Assembly (NCBI RefSeq): GCF_005747095.1
Contig: NZ_SWLG01000012.1
Span: forward strand, 1 to 64,000
DNA: 64,000 nucleotides
Reading direction: 5' to 3'
Source: Exobacillus caeni
GTDB taxonomy: Bacteria > Bacillota > Bacilli > Bacillales > Guptibacillaceae
Made by a program: the position numbers and the translations under genes. Below the pieces are notes generated by a model. It searched no databases, was not told the DNA's origin, and worked only from the letters and a program-made list of their open reading frames with translations. The first letter of the stretch is position 1; each line of letters opens with the position of its first letter. Positions 1-7,984 of the stretch are shown here, piece after piece.

Positions 1-92
1 TGACATTGTAACATATGGGTAAGCCGTATGCCTTAATAGGGCACGTACGGTTTGATAAGGGGGAAGCCTTGAAAGAGGTTTCCCTACTTTAT
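1..92 (+). mobile_element. 3' end of a group II intron (domains V-VI)
   Basis: Positions about 20-53 form the compact hairpin typical of group II intron domain V: AAGCCGTATG pairs with CGTACGGTTT around a short loop. The CACGTACGGTT side is the familiar conserved sequence. It is followed at about 57-86 by a second hairpin (GGGGGAAGCCT with AGGTTTCCC) that fits domain VI, and then by CTACTTTAT, which fits an intron end of the AY type near position 92. The maturase/reverse transcriptase and 5' domains would lie left of the window, so whether the intron is intact cannot be judged. The exact 3' splice point is an estimate. Confidence 0.6.
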
Positions 93-278
93 TGTGGATA
101 ACTCTCTGGTCTATGAAGACTGGGTGTATAGGACTAAAAAGGTTAGATTGATGGATTGGCCGTTTATAAGTTGTAGTTTAAGTAAATTAAAAGAATAGCA
201 GGTGGATAGATTGGGGAAGAAGTTAAATCCTATCAGTCTATCAATCTACTCATATAATACATAAGGATGTGACGAATC

Positions 279-1454
279 ATGAAGAAGTTTTACCTGTTGT
301 TCCTCGTTACACTCGTTGCTGGTATTCTAACTGCCTGTACGGAAGCAGCATCTGACTTATCAGCTGAAAAGGCAAGTTCCGAACAACAAGACGATAAAAA
401 AGAAGAGAAGAAAGACGATGAAGAAACGAAGAAAGAAGAAAAGGCCAGGGATGATGAAGAAACACTGAAAGAAGAAAAAGCTGAAGAAGAGAAGTCTGAA
501 GAACAGGATACACCGGCCCAGCCTTTCAAAGCTTTAGAACCTTCGAAAGATGCGAAGCCCTTAAACGAAACATTGACGGAAGAAGAGTTGGCTAAAATGC
601 CTGCTGCCCAGGCACAGGGAGGCGACCGGACGAGAAACACGCCTGCAGGGCAAACGTTAATTAAAGGAAACGTTGATAAAACCGACGGCCCTTTGAAAAA
701 TAATCGTATCGTTGCCTTTTATGGCCACCCGCAATCAACGAACATGGGGATTCTTGGTGAAATGGAGCCCGATGCGTTAATGGCAAAACTAAAGGAACAA
801 ACACAGGAATATTCTAATGTTGACCCTACCCGTCCGGCGATTCCGATGATTGAGCTAATCGCTACTGTCGCCCAGCGCAACCCCGGGGGAAACGGCAAGT
901 ACTATCACGTTACGTCTGAAAAAGATATTCAGAAATATGCCGATCTTGCAAAAGAAAACAATGCGCTACTAATGCTTGATGTTCAACTTGGCCAGGACAC
1001 ACCGCTCCATCAGGTGAAGTTACTAGAAAAATGGCTGAAACTGCCGTATGTTCACCTGGCGATCGATCCTGAGTTTCATGTTACAGACGGTCAGACACCA
1101 GGGCTAGACCTTGGACAGGTGGATGGAAAAGAAGTTCAAGAAGCAGTAGAATACGTGTCCGATCTTGTTGAGGAGAACAATTTGCCTCCTAAAATCGTTG
1201 TTGTCCACCAGTTTATGGATAAGATGATTACCAATAAAAAGGCGATAAAGCCTGCTGATAACGTCCAGGTCGTCCTAAACTTTGATGGACACGGGCCTTC
1301 TGCTTCCAAAATGTCACTGTACGGCAAGTTCGTCCGTAACGAATCCGTTCAATATGGAGGCTTCAAAGTATTTTACAAGAAAGAAAAACCAGTTTTGACC
1401 CCGGAAGAAATCCTGAAGCTTGATCCGAATCCAGCGATTATCAACTACCAATAA
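279..1454 (+). CDS. putative lipoprotein with Lys/Glu-rich linker, unknown function
   Basis: A 391-residue exported protein. The first 20 residues are a lipoprotein signal peptide (KK, hydrophobic core, lipobox L-T-A-C with Cys20), so the mature protein should be anchored to the outer face of the membrane. Residues about 36-78 are almost only Lys, Glu and Asp in KEEK/DDEE repeats, probably a disordered or helical spacer holding the rest away from the membrane. The globular part (about 125-391) has alternating hydrophobic strands and helices and segments such as AFYGHP and HLAIDPEFH that resemble a TIM-barrel, perhaps glycoside-hydrolase-like, but I do not recognise the family. AAGGATGTG lies upstream of the ATG. 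It is monocistronic, with a strong terminator downstream. Confidence 0.75.
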   Translation: MKKFYLLFLVTLVAGILTACTEAASDLSAEKASSEQQDDKKEEKKDDEETKKEEKARDDEETLKEEKAEEEKSEEQDTPAQPFKALEPSKDAKPLNETLTEEELAKMPAAQAQGGDRTRNTPAGQTLIKGNVDKTDGPLKNNRIVAFYGHPQSTNMGILGEMEPDALMAKLKEQTQEYSNVDPTRPAIPMIELIATVAQRNPGGNGKYYHVTSEKDIQKYADLAKENNALLMLDVQLGQDTPLHQVKLLEKWLKLPYVHLAIDPEFHVTDGQTPGLDLGQVDGKEVQEAVEYVSDLVEENNLPPKIVVVHQFMDKMITNKKAIKPADNVQVVLNFDGHGPSASKMSLYGKFVRNESVQYGGFKVFYKKEKPVLTPEEILKLDPNPAIINYQ

Positions 1455-1485
1455 GAAGAGGGGTAAAAGTACAAAGTGATAGATT

Positions 1486-1520
1486 AAACGGCGTGTAAAG
1501 TAACACGCCGTTTTTTTTTG
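1486..1520 (+). terminator. Rho-independent terminator
   Basis: AACGGCGTGT pairs with ACACGCCGTT around a short A-rich loop and is followed by nine T residues. It ends the lipoprotein transcript. Confidence 0.9.
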
Positions 1521-1593
1521 GTGATTTATTTCCAAATAATGCTAAAATAAATTTAAGTCTATTTACATTTTAAAGAAGGGGAGAAAATAGATT

Positions 1594-2004
1594 GTGTATA
1601 ACATTGCTCTTTTGTTAGTTTTTATTTTTTTGTTGCTCTATCTATTTCATACAGTGATGAGAAAATGGCTAAAAGTTGATAAGAAAAAATTATTTTCATA
1701 TAACCATGTTAATGAAAAACACAAAAAAGTCGATTGGACTATTCGGATTACCTTTTTAATCGTTTTACTGTTTGGATTTTTTCTTGCATTGATAAACATC
1801 TCTAATGGAAGGGCATGGATTTGGGAACCATCCTTTGTGCTTTTTATTTATATCATTGTATCTGAGACAGCTCGGGCTATCATGGAGTGGAAATATGCCA
1901 CAAACCGAAAAGCTTATATTCTTACCGTAAGTCAATTAGGTTTCACAGTTATAATAATACTCTCAGTATTTTTCACTAACTTTTTTGGTTTGTTAAGATA
2001 TTAA
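1594..2004 (+). CDS. DUF4181-type membrane protein
   Basis: A 136-residue protein with four predicted membrane segments (about 3-20, 50-68, 80-97 and 112-132). The pattern W-x-I-R-I near residue 50 and the stretch AIMEWKYATNRKAYI before the last helix are typical of the Bacillaceae DUF4181 family, whose function is unknown. The start is GTG at 1594, chosen because GGGGAG lies about 10 bases upstream. It is followed at short distance by another small membrane protein, so the two may be co-transcribed. Confidence 0.65.
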   Translation: MYNIALLLVFIFLLLYLFHTVMRKWLKVDKKKLFSYNHVNEKHKKVDWTIRITFLIVLLFGFFLALINISNGRAWIWEPSFVLFIYIIVSETARAIMEWKYATNRKAYILTVSQLGFTVIIILSVFFTNFFGLLRY

Positions 2005-2082
2005 AGTTGTTAATCTTGTGTTGGGCGTCATTAGTGGCATTGAAATGTGCTTTTAACTAAAAAATTAAGGGGACAAGAAACT

Positions 2083-2268
2083 ATGAGATCATTCAATTTA
2101 GTATACTTATTTATCGTTTCACTGTTCTCTTGTCTTTTTGTCTTGTTTCCTTTTATTCTAGAAAAAGTTTATTCCTTTCAAATTATTAGGTTTATGGTCT
2201 CAGTTTATTTAATTACATTAATCGCTAGTTATATTCAAAAATTATTAAAGATAAGAATTTCAAGGTAG
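2083..2268 (+). CDS. small membrane protein, unknown
   Basis: A 61-residue protein with two hydrophobic helices (about 4-22 and 30-48) and a basic C-terminus (KLLKIRISR). The reading frame is open from 2047, but ATG 2083 is preferred because AAGGGGA sits eight bases upstream of it. No family was recognised. It lies 78 bases after the DUF4181 gene in the same direction. It could be a decayed or membrane-regulatory peptide; support is the RBS and the membrane-like composition only. Confidence 0.4.
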   Translation: MRSFNLVYLFIVSLFSCLFVLFPFILEKVYSFQIIRFMVSVYLITLIASYIQKLLKIRISR

Positions 2269-2438
2269 TTGCAGTATAATTGGAGTTTTGTTTCTTCTTT
2301 TATTTAGCAATTTGGTCCACATCCCATTACGCCATTTTCTTGGCCGTTTCCCATTTTGCACATCTAAAAAAGAACCCTTTGATTTAACAAGAGGTTAACT
2401 CATTTGTATCAGTAAGGAATCATTGCAGAAAAAATCAA

Positions 2439-2475
2439 GATAAAACCCACGCTCTTATAAAGCGTGGGTTTTATC
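2439..2475. terminator. strong bidirectional stem-loop
   Basis: A perfect 15-bp inverted repeat: GATAAAACCCACGCT and its complement around CTTATAA, with A/T tracts at the outer ends. It probably ends the upstream small-gene transcript. The rest of the gap 2269-2663 shows no convincing gene. Confidence 0.8.
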
Positions 2476-2663
2476 TTTAGGGGGTTGAAGGAGGTTTGTT
2501 GTCTGCATTTTCACTTTAACATAGCCAGAGGGCTGCATAGTAAATATGAGAAACTTTAGACAATCTTTTTAATTTGTAATATTAAGAGGTAGATGGAGGT
2601 GATTCTAGTAAATTAGTCTCTATTTTAGTTTTGAATTAAAAACATCTTGAGTATTTGGTATAA

Positions 2664-2693
2664 TTGACAGAAAATACAGAATTTATATATAAT
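2664..2693 (+). promoter_or_regulatory. sigma-A promoter of the eutB-pucR unit
   Basis: A consensus -35 TTGACA (2664-2669) and a perfect -10 TATAAT (2688-2693) are separated by 18 bases. They lie 41 bases before the EutB-like start codon. Near-consensus boxes suggest a promoter that would be controlled mainly by a regulator, plausibly the PucR protein encoded second in the unit. Confidence 0.8.
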
Positions 2694-2734
2694 CTCCGGG
2701 AATGAACAAATTCACCTGTTGGAGGTGCACATTA

Positions 2735-3745
2735 ATGTCATCGGTTAGCCATGATTCGAAGTCTATTAAAAATGACGTATCTTTGCGAGAAGTCTGGAAG
2801 GCAAGAAAGAGGATCTCAGCATATATCGAAAAAACGCCTCTTTTACATTCCCCGCTTCTCTCTCAAAAAGGTGCTGCGATCCATCTGAAAATGGAGAATC
2901 TCCAGCCGATAGGCGCCTTTAAAATTAGAGGAGCCGCAAATAAGATCCTCAGTTTGTCCCAGGAGGAGAAGGAACGGGGCGTGACGACATTTTCTACCGG
3001 AAACCATGGAATGGCAGTTGCATATATCGCCAAACAGCTTGGCATCAGAGCGATTGTTTGCATTTCAAACCGCGTACCAAAAGTAAAAGTGGATAAGATT
3101 CGTGAGATGGGAGCGGAAGTGAAGATTATCGGCGAGAATCAGGATGACGCCGAGTCCCATTGTTACTTTCTCGAAAATACGGAAGGGATTACTGTCATCA
3201 AGCCATTTGATGATCCCTATGTTATTGCGGGCCAGGGGACGATAGGGCTCGAGCTGCTGGAGCAGTTTCCTGATATAGACTCAGTTGTCGTGCCTCTTTC
3301 AGGGGGAGGGCTGTTATCAGGGATCGGTGCTGTTTTAAAACAAACAGATCCTTCTATAAAAGTTATCGGAGTGTCGATGGAAAGGTCAGCAGTGATGCAT
3401 GAGAGCATTAAAGCGGAGAGGCCAGTAGTCATAAAAGAAGAAAGTACACTTGCAGACAGCCTATTGGGCGGAATCGGCCTTGAAAATGAGTACACATTCC
3501 AGATGGTAAAACGATACATGGATGAAATCGTCCTTTTAACAGAGGAAGAAATAGCAGATGGAATGGGGTTTATGTTTCAAAACCATCGAATCGGCGTTGA
3601 GGGAGCTGCAGCAACAGCGGTCGCAGCCGTGCTGCACGATAAAATCAAGTCGCCTGTAAAGCAAACAGCTGCCATTATTAGCGGGAGTAACGTCGATCCA
3701 TTAAGCCTGCATGCTGTAATCAATGATTACCTCAACAGAAACTGA
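2735..3745 (+). CDS. eutB: EutB-like PLP-dependent dehydratase (threonine dehydratase family)
   Basis: A 336-residue fold-type II PLP enzyme. The PLP lysine is Lys63 in IGAFKIRGA, and the phosphate-binding glycine loop SGGGLLSG is near residue 190. It lacks the C-terminal regulatory (ACT-like) domain of biosynthetic IlvA. In ectoine loci the EutB family acts on the hydroxylated diaminobutyrate made from hydroxyectoine; the related BhcB of the beta-hydroxyaspartate cycle removes water to leave an imine for a BhcD/EutC-type reductase, and that chemistry is inferred here. ATG 2735 is chosen over an in-frame ATG at 2702 because GGAGGTG precedes it. It is first in a unit with the PucR regulator. 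A simple threonine/serine dehydratase is the alternative. Confidence 0.75.
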   Translation: MSSVSHDSKSIKNDVSLREVWKARKRISAYIEKTPLLHSPLLSQKGAAIHLKMENLQPIGAFKIRGAANKILSLSQEEKERGVTTFSTGNHGMAVAYIAKQLGIRAIVCISNRVPKVKVDKIREMGAEVKIIGENQDDAESHCYFLENTEGITVIKPFDDPYVIAGQGTIGLELLEQFPDIDSVVVPLSGGGLLSGIGAVLKQTDPSIKVIGVSMERSAVMHESIKAERPVVIKEESTLADSLLGGIGLENEYTFQMVKRYMDEIVLLTEEEIADGMGFMFQNHRIGVEGAAATAVAAVLHDKIKSPVKQTAAIISGSNVDPLSLHAVINDYLNRN

Positions 3746-3759
3746 TAGGAGGAAGAACC

Positions 3760-5463
3760 ATGGGAATGAGCGCAGCGAAAGTTATCAACCTCCCAACGAT
3801 GCAGGAAGCTAAAATTCTTGCTGGAAAAGAAGAACTTGCAGAAAAAAAGGTGGAATGGGTTTCGGTTATCGAAACACCAGTAGAAAATTTTGTCCGGAAA
3901 AATGAGTTTGTCCTGAGTACCGGGATAGGATGCGGCCATAATGAGGAAATACTGCTTGAATTTGTAAAAGAAGTGTATGAATCGGGAGCGTCGATCCTTG
4001 CATTAGCAACCGGAAGGCACATCTATGATATTCCTAACAGCGTGGTCCAGTTTGCGGAGAAAAAGAATTTTGTAGTTGTCGAGCTTCCATGGGAGGTCCG
4101 TTTTGCTGAAGTGATACAGAACTGTATGGATTGTCTCAACCAGAATCAACAGGAGGAGTTAAAACGATCTGAAGAGTTACAGCAGCAGCTTCTTCAACTG
4201 GTTTTGCTGGGCGGAGATTGTTCAGATATTGCAAGGTTTGTCCAAAAAGAAATCGGCCTTCCTGTGCTTGTCGCTGATCAAAAGGGGAAAATCAAAGGGA
4301 AAGCGAAATGTTCACAAGAATTGCTGGATAAGTGGGACAAGTATTTTCAAAAGAGTTTCAGTGAACCGAGTAAAAGTGACGATCAACAGCTCCATCCACT
4401 TCAAAAAAAGGTCGAAGAAGTCGTGATCGAGAATACCCGGGCATTAAAAGTGAAGATCCAATCCAGCGATACCAACCAGGGGTGGCTTATCGTTTTTCTA
4501 TCAAAGGAAAAAAAGGAACTGAAAGACTTTGAGATAAATATTCTTGAACATGCTGTAACTGCTGCGGCCCTCGCTTTCTTAAAAGATAATGCGATTGAAG
4601 AAACAGAAATGAGATTGAAAGATGACTTCATCTGGAGCATCGCGAACGGTGAGATTCCTTCGAAAGAGCGTATGCTGTCACGAGGAAAAATGCTCGGCTT
4701 TAATCTCTCCCTTCCTTACGTTTGTGTTATAGGGCAGCTTGAAAATTTAAAGGAGCTTTTCAAGAAAACCAAAAAAGAATTCTCCTCCTATGTTCACTGG
4801 TTTGAAAGCATGATCTACTATGTAGAGGAAGAGATCGTATATGCCGGTGAGATGGTAGAAAGGCGTATTTTAACAACAGTGGAGCAGGACCAGGTCGTAA
4901 TCTTTTTAGAAGCGGAACATGAGAAAAGTTCGCAAACCGTCAACCAGTTTCTCGATTTGGTGGAAAGAAGGTTGAAAAAGCTTCTGCCTGGTGTGATGCT
5001 CTCATGGGGTATCGGCCAGGACCATGACGGTGTTTTTGTGTTTCATAAAAGCTATGAAAAGGCTAAGGTGGCCCTTGATCTTGGGAGAAGGCAAAAGGGA
5101 GCAGGGTATCGCGTCAACTATGAAGACACGAAGGTGAATCGGCTGCTGCAGAGATTATCGGAGGACACAGAGGTTCAGGAAGTGACCATGACTACGATCA
5201 CCCCTCTCCTGGCATACGATGAAAAGCGGCAAATGGACTTGATCGGCACATTCTCCGCATATCATCGCAATAATGGAAACGTAAGCCAGACAGCAAGACA
5301 GCTAAACCTGCATCGCCAATCATTGTTATACAGGCTGCGAAAAATAGAGTCACTTACTGATCTTTCACTAGTAGACCCTGATGATGTCTTTTTGTTAGAC
5401 CTCAGTATTAAAATATGGTCGATGGGAATGCAGCCTGCAGCCTATGAAACTACCTATCATTAA
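3760..5463 (+). CDS. PucR-family transcriptional regulator
   Basis: A 567-residue regulator. Residues about 10-125 match the PucR N-terminal ligand-sensing domain (VLSTGIG, ATGRHIYDIP). The middle resembles the GGDEF-like region found in CdaR/PucR proteins. Residues about 500-535 form the C-terminal helix-turn-helix (NGNVSQTARQLNLHRQSLLYRLRKIE). AGGAGG lies just upstream of ATG 3760, 14 bases after eutB, so the two genes share a transcript. It is probably the local activator of the ectoine genes. Proteobacterial ectoine loci usually use the MocR/GntR-type EnuR instead, so this is a different regulatory solution. The inducer cannot be read from the sequence. Confidence 0.88.
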   Translation: MGMSAAKVINLPTMQEAKILAGKEELAEKKVEWVSVIETPVENFVRKNEFVLSTGIGCGHNEEILLEFVKEVYESGASILALATGRHIYDIPNSVVQFAEKKNFVVVELPWEVRFAEVIQNCMDCLNQNQQEELKRSEELQQQLLQLVLLGGDCSDIARFVQKEIGLPVLVADQKGKIKGKAKCSQELLDKWDKYFQKSFSEPSKSDDQQLHPLQKKVEEVVIENTRALKVKIQSSDTNQGWLIVFLSKEKKELKDFEINILEHAVTAAALAFLKDNAIEETEMRLKDDFIWSIANGEIPSKERMLSRGKMLGFNLSLPYVCVIGQLENLKELFKKTKKEFSSYVHWFESMIYYVEEEIVYAGEMVERRILTTVEQDQVVIFLEAEHEKSSQTVNQFLDLVERRLKKLLPGVMLSWGIGQDHDGVFVFHKSYEKAKVALDLGRRQKGAGYRVNYEDTKVNRLLQRLSEDTEVQEVTMTTITPLLAYDEKRQMDLIGTFSAYHRNNGNVSQTARQLNLHRQSLLYRLRKIESLTDLSLVDPDDVFLLDLSIKIWSMGMQPAAYETTYH

Positions 5464-5564
5464 TAACAGACAGAAGTAAACTCGAGCAGATTTCACCTCC
5501 CGAATAAAAGGCCCGTATCTATCGGGAGGCCTTCCATTCCATACATAACTATACTTCAAGCCTG

Positions 5565-5590
5565 AAAACCTGCCGATGGGCAGGTTTTTT
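5565..5590 (+). terminator. Rho-independent terminator
   Basis: AAAACCTGCC pairs with GGCAGGTTTTTT around GATG. A second, weaker hairpin (AAGGC...GCCTT) lies at about 5508-5533. Together they separate the eutB-pucR unit from the catabolic operon. Confidence 0.85.
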
Positions 5591-5651
5591 AGTACAGACT
5601 TTTTAGTTAAATTGTCTAATTTAAGAAAATCAACTTCATACAGTTTTGCCA

Positions 5652-5681
5652 TTGTTTCGTTTTTAGGGAATCCACTATGAT
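5652..5681 (+). promoter_or_regulatory. possible promoter of the ectoine catabolic operon
   Basis: TTGTTT (5652-5657) and TATGAT (5676-5681) are separated by 18 bases in the leader of the DoeA-like gene. The poor -35 box fits an activator-dependent promoter. The spacing is right but the call rests on weak hexamers. Confidence 0.35.
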
Positions 5682-5744
5682 AAATGTATGAATAAATTGA
5701 ATATTTAAAATTAATGGAAAATGTAAGAGGGGAGGGATTTCCCA

Positions 5745-6974
5745 ATGGTCTCTTTTGAACTAAGGGAATTCCAGGAAAGAATTCAACGCACGAAGCGGCG
5801 GATGATTGAACAGGGGATCGATGTTCTGCTTATCACCGATCCTGCCAACATGAACTATATTTCCGGTTATGATGGTTGGTCCTTTTATGTAGACCAGATG
5901 GTTGTGTTGATCATTGATGAAGAACAGCCTCTCTGGATCGGAAGGAAGATGGATGCCAACGGAGCAAAAGCGACGACATGGCTTTACCATGAAAACATCA
6001 TTCCTTATTCCGATGACTATGTTCATTCTTCCACGAAGCATCCGATGGATTTTGTGGCAGAGATTTTGGTCCAAATCGGGCAAGGAAACCGAACGATCGG
6101 GGTTGAGATGGGAGCTTACTATTTCACAGCACTTGCGTATGAGCGCCTCAAACAGGGGCTTCCGAACGCAAAATGGAAAGATGCAACACTGTTAATCAAT
6201 CATGTGCGAATCATCAAATCTCCTCAAGAGATCGAATATATCAGGAAAGCCGCAAAAATAGTAGAAAAAGCGATGAAAAAAGGCATAGAAGCAATCGCAG
6301 AAGGGGTCCGGGAGTGCGATGTAGTTGCTGAAATCTACCAGAAGCTGATCAGCGGAACACCGGAGTTTGGCGGGGATTACCCGGCGATCGTCCCGATGCT
6401 TCCGTCAGGGGAAAATACCTCGACTCCACACCTGACCTGGACAGACAAAAAGTACAGAAACAAAGACATGGTTATCATCGAGCTCGCTGGGTGCTACAAA
6501 CGCTACCACGCTCCGCTTGCAAGGACAGTATCGATCGGTCCGCCATCTGAACAAATGAAAGACCTGTCGAAAGTCGTAGTCGAAGGCCTGAACAATGCCC
6601 TCGATTTTGTAAAACCAGGTGTGACATGTGAAGAGGTAGAGGAAGTTTGGAGAAATACGATTTCGAAGTACGGCATCATCAAGGATTCCAGAATCGGCTA
6701 TTCGATGGGGCTAAATTATCCGCCGGATTGGGGCGAGCATACTGCAAGTATTAGAAACGGCGATAAAACAGTCTTGAAGCCGAACATGACCTTCCACATG
6801 ATCCCGGGAATCTGGTACGACGATCATGGAGTTGAAATCAGTGAATCCTTCCTTGTTACGGATAAAGGATGCGAAGTGCTGGCAGATTTCCCTAGAGAGC
6901 TGATTACGACACAGAATCTGATGGTGGTTGGGAACATGGAAACCGGAACAATCCCACATGGAGAAATTTCATGA
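5745..6974 (+). CDS. doeA: ectoine hydrolase, M24/creatinase fold (DoeA/EutD-like)
   Basis: A 409-residue protein with the creatinase N-terminal domain (about 10-150) and M24 'pita-bread' domain (about 160-395). It would open the ectoine ring to N-acetyl-diaminobutyrate in the cytoplasm. In the M24 domain the usual metal-binding Asp positions are replaced: the strand reads IIELAGC...RYHAPLART, with Glu246 and His255. This agrees with ectoine hydrolase/creatinase-like members and argues against a metallo-peptidase. GGGGAGG precedes ATG 5745. It overlaps the next gene by four bases (ATGA), implying coupled translation. The identification rests on these residues together with the DoeB-, EutC- and DoeC-like neighbours. 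Confidence 0.78.
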   Translation: MVSFELREFQERIQRTKRRMIEQGIDVLLITDPANMNYISGYDGWSFYVDQMVVLIIDEEQPLWIGRKMDANGAKATTWLYHENIIPYSDDYVHSSTKHPMDFVAEILVQIGQGNRTIGVEMGAYYFTALAYERLKQGLPNAKWKDATLLINHVRIIKSPQEIEYIRKAAKIVEKAMKKGIEAIAEGVRECDVVAEIYQKLISGTPEFGGDYPAIVPMLPSGENTSTPHLTWTDKKYRNKDMVIIELAGCYKRYHAPLARTVSIGPPSEQMKDLSKVVVEGLNNALDFVKPGVTCEEVEEVWRNTISKYGIIKDSRIGYSMGLNYPPDWGEHTASIRNGDKTVLKPNMTFHMIPGIWYDDHGVEISESFLVTDKGCEVLADFPRELITTQNLMVVGNMETGTIPHGEIS

Positions 6975-7972
6975 TCATTTATACAAAGGATGAGATTTAC
7001 CGGCACATCCAGCTGAACCATGAAACGATCCAGGTCATCGATGATGCGTTTACGAGTCTAGAAACGAAAAATGTCGCGATGCCGCCGATCATGCGGGTGG
7101 ATGTGCCGGAACATAACGGGGAGGTAGACGTGAAGTCAGCCTACGTGGAAGGCATAGAAATGTTCGCGATCAAGGTTTCCTCCGGATTCTTTAACAACTA
7201 CAAGCTGGGTCTGCCAAGCGGAAACGGTCTGATGATGCTGATAAACAGTGTGACGGGCCAACCGGAATCCCTGTTGCTCGATAACGGTTACTTGACCGAC
7301 ATTCGCACAGCCGCTGCAGGAGCGGTAGCCGCGAACTACCTTGCCAGCGAGAATGCAAGGACAGCCGGGGTGATCGGAGCAGGTTCCCAGGCCCGCTATC
7401 AACTCAAGGCGCTGAAGCTCATGAGAGACATTGAACAGGTAACGGTTTACGGACCAACTGAAAAAAGAGTAAGAGAGTTTGCAGAAGAGATGGAAAAAGA
7501 CCTGGGGATGAAGGTGACCATTGCTTCTTCCCCTGAACAGGTCGTAACGGAAAGCGATGTTGTCATCACGACAACCCCCTCGAAAAAGCCTGTTATCAAG
7601 GCGGAGTGGCTTCATCCGGGGCTTCACATCACGGCGATGGGATCGGACGCAGAAGAGAAACAGGAGCTGGAAGCAGGTATCCTTGAGAAGGCTGACCTTT
7701 TCGTTTGCGATGTAAGAGAGCAGAGCAAGCGCCTTGGGGAGCTTCATCATGCTTCAGACAGCGACGCGATGTTTGCGAAAGCGGTCGAGCTCGGTGAGAT
7801 CACATCGGGAAAACGGCAAGGAAGAACGCATGATGACCAGATCACGGTCTGCGATCTAACAGGGACCGGGGTGCAGGATACGGCCATTGCCGTTCATGCG
7901 TATAACATTTTAAAAAATTATAAAGCTGGTTCCAGTATTGGCAAAAGGAACCAACTAACTCAACTAACATAA
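6971..7972 (+). CDS. eutC: EutC-like ornithine cyclodeaminase/mu-crystallin family reductase
   Basis: A 333-residue NAD(P)-binding enzyme. The Rossmann motif is VIGAGSQA at about residues 134-141. The family's substrate-binding segment LTDIRTAAAGAVAA is at about 108-121, and a lysine in FAIKVS (Lys68) corresponds to the family's catalytic lysine region. By analogy with BhcD (iminosuccinate reductase) it could reduce the imine released by EutB from the hydroxyectoine-derived product; that is inference. Its ATG overlaps the DoeA-like stop by four bases. In isolation it could be annotated ornithine cyclodeaminase or alanine dehydrogenase, but the locus favours EutC. Confidence 0.72.
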   Translation: MIIYTKDEIYRHIQLNHETIQVIDDAFTSLETKNVAMPPIMRVDVPEHNGEVDVKSAYVEGIEMFAIKVSSGFFNNYKLGLPSGNGLMMLINSVTGQPESLLLDNGYLTDIRTAAAGAVAANYLASENARTAGVIGAGSQARYQLKALKLMRDIEQVTVYGPTEKRVREFAEEMEKDLGMKVTIASSPEQVVTESDVVITTTPSKKPVIKAEWLHPGLHITAMGSDAEEKQELEAGILEKADLFVCDVREQSKRLGELHHASDSDAMFAKAVELGEITSGKRQGRTHDDQITVCDLTGTGVQDTAIAVHAYNILKNYKAGSSIGKRNQLTQLT

Positions 7973-7984
7973 GGAGCTGTTGAT

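Noticed and set aside
290-640. Minus-strand open frame of 116 codons opposite the lipoprotein gene
   Set aside because: It is the Ser/Phe-rich complement of the Lys/Glu repeat region, with no ribosome binding site; composition artefact.
5395-5745. Minus-strand frame of 116 codons between the PucR and DoeA-like genes
   Set aside because: It runs through a terminator and a promoter region, has no RBS and no protein-like pattern.
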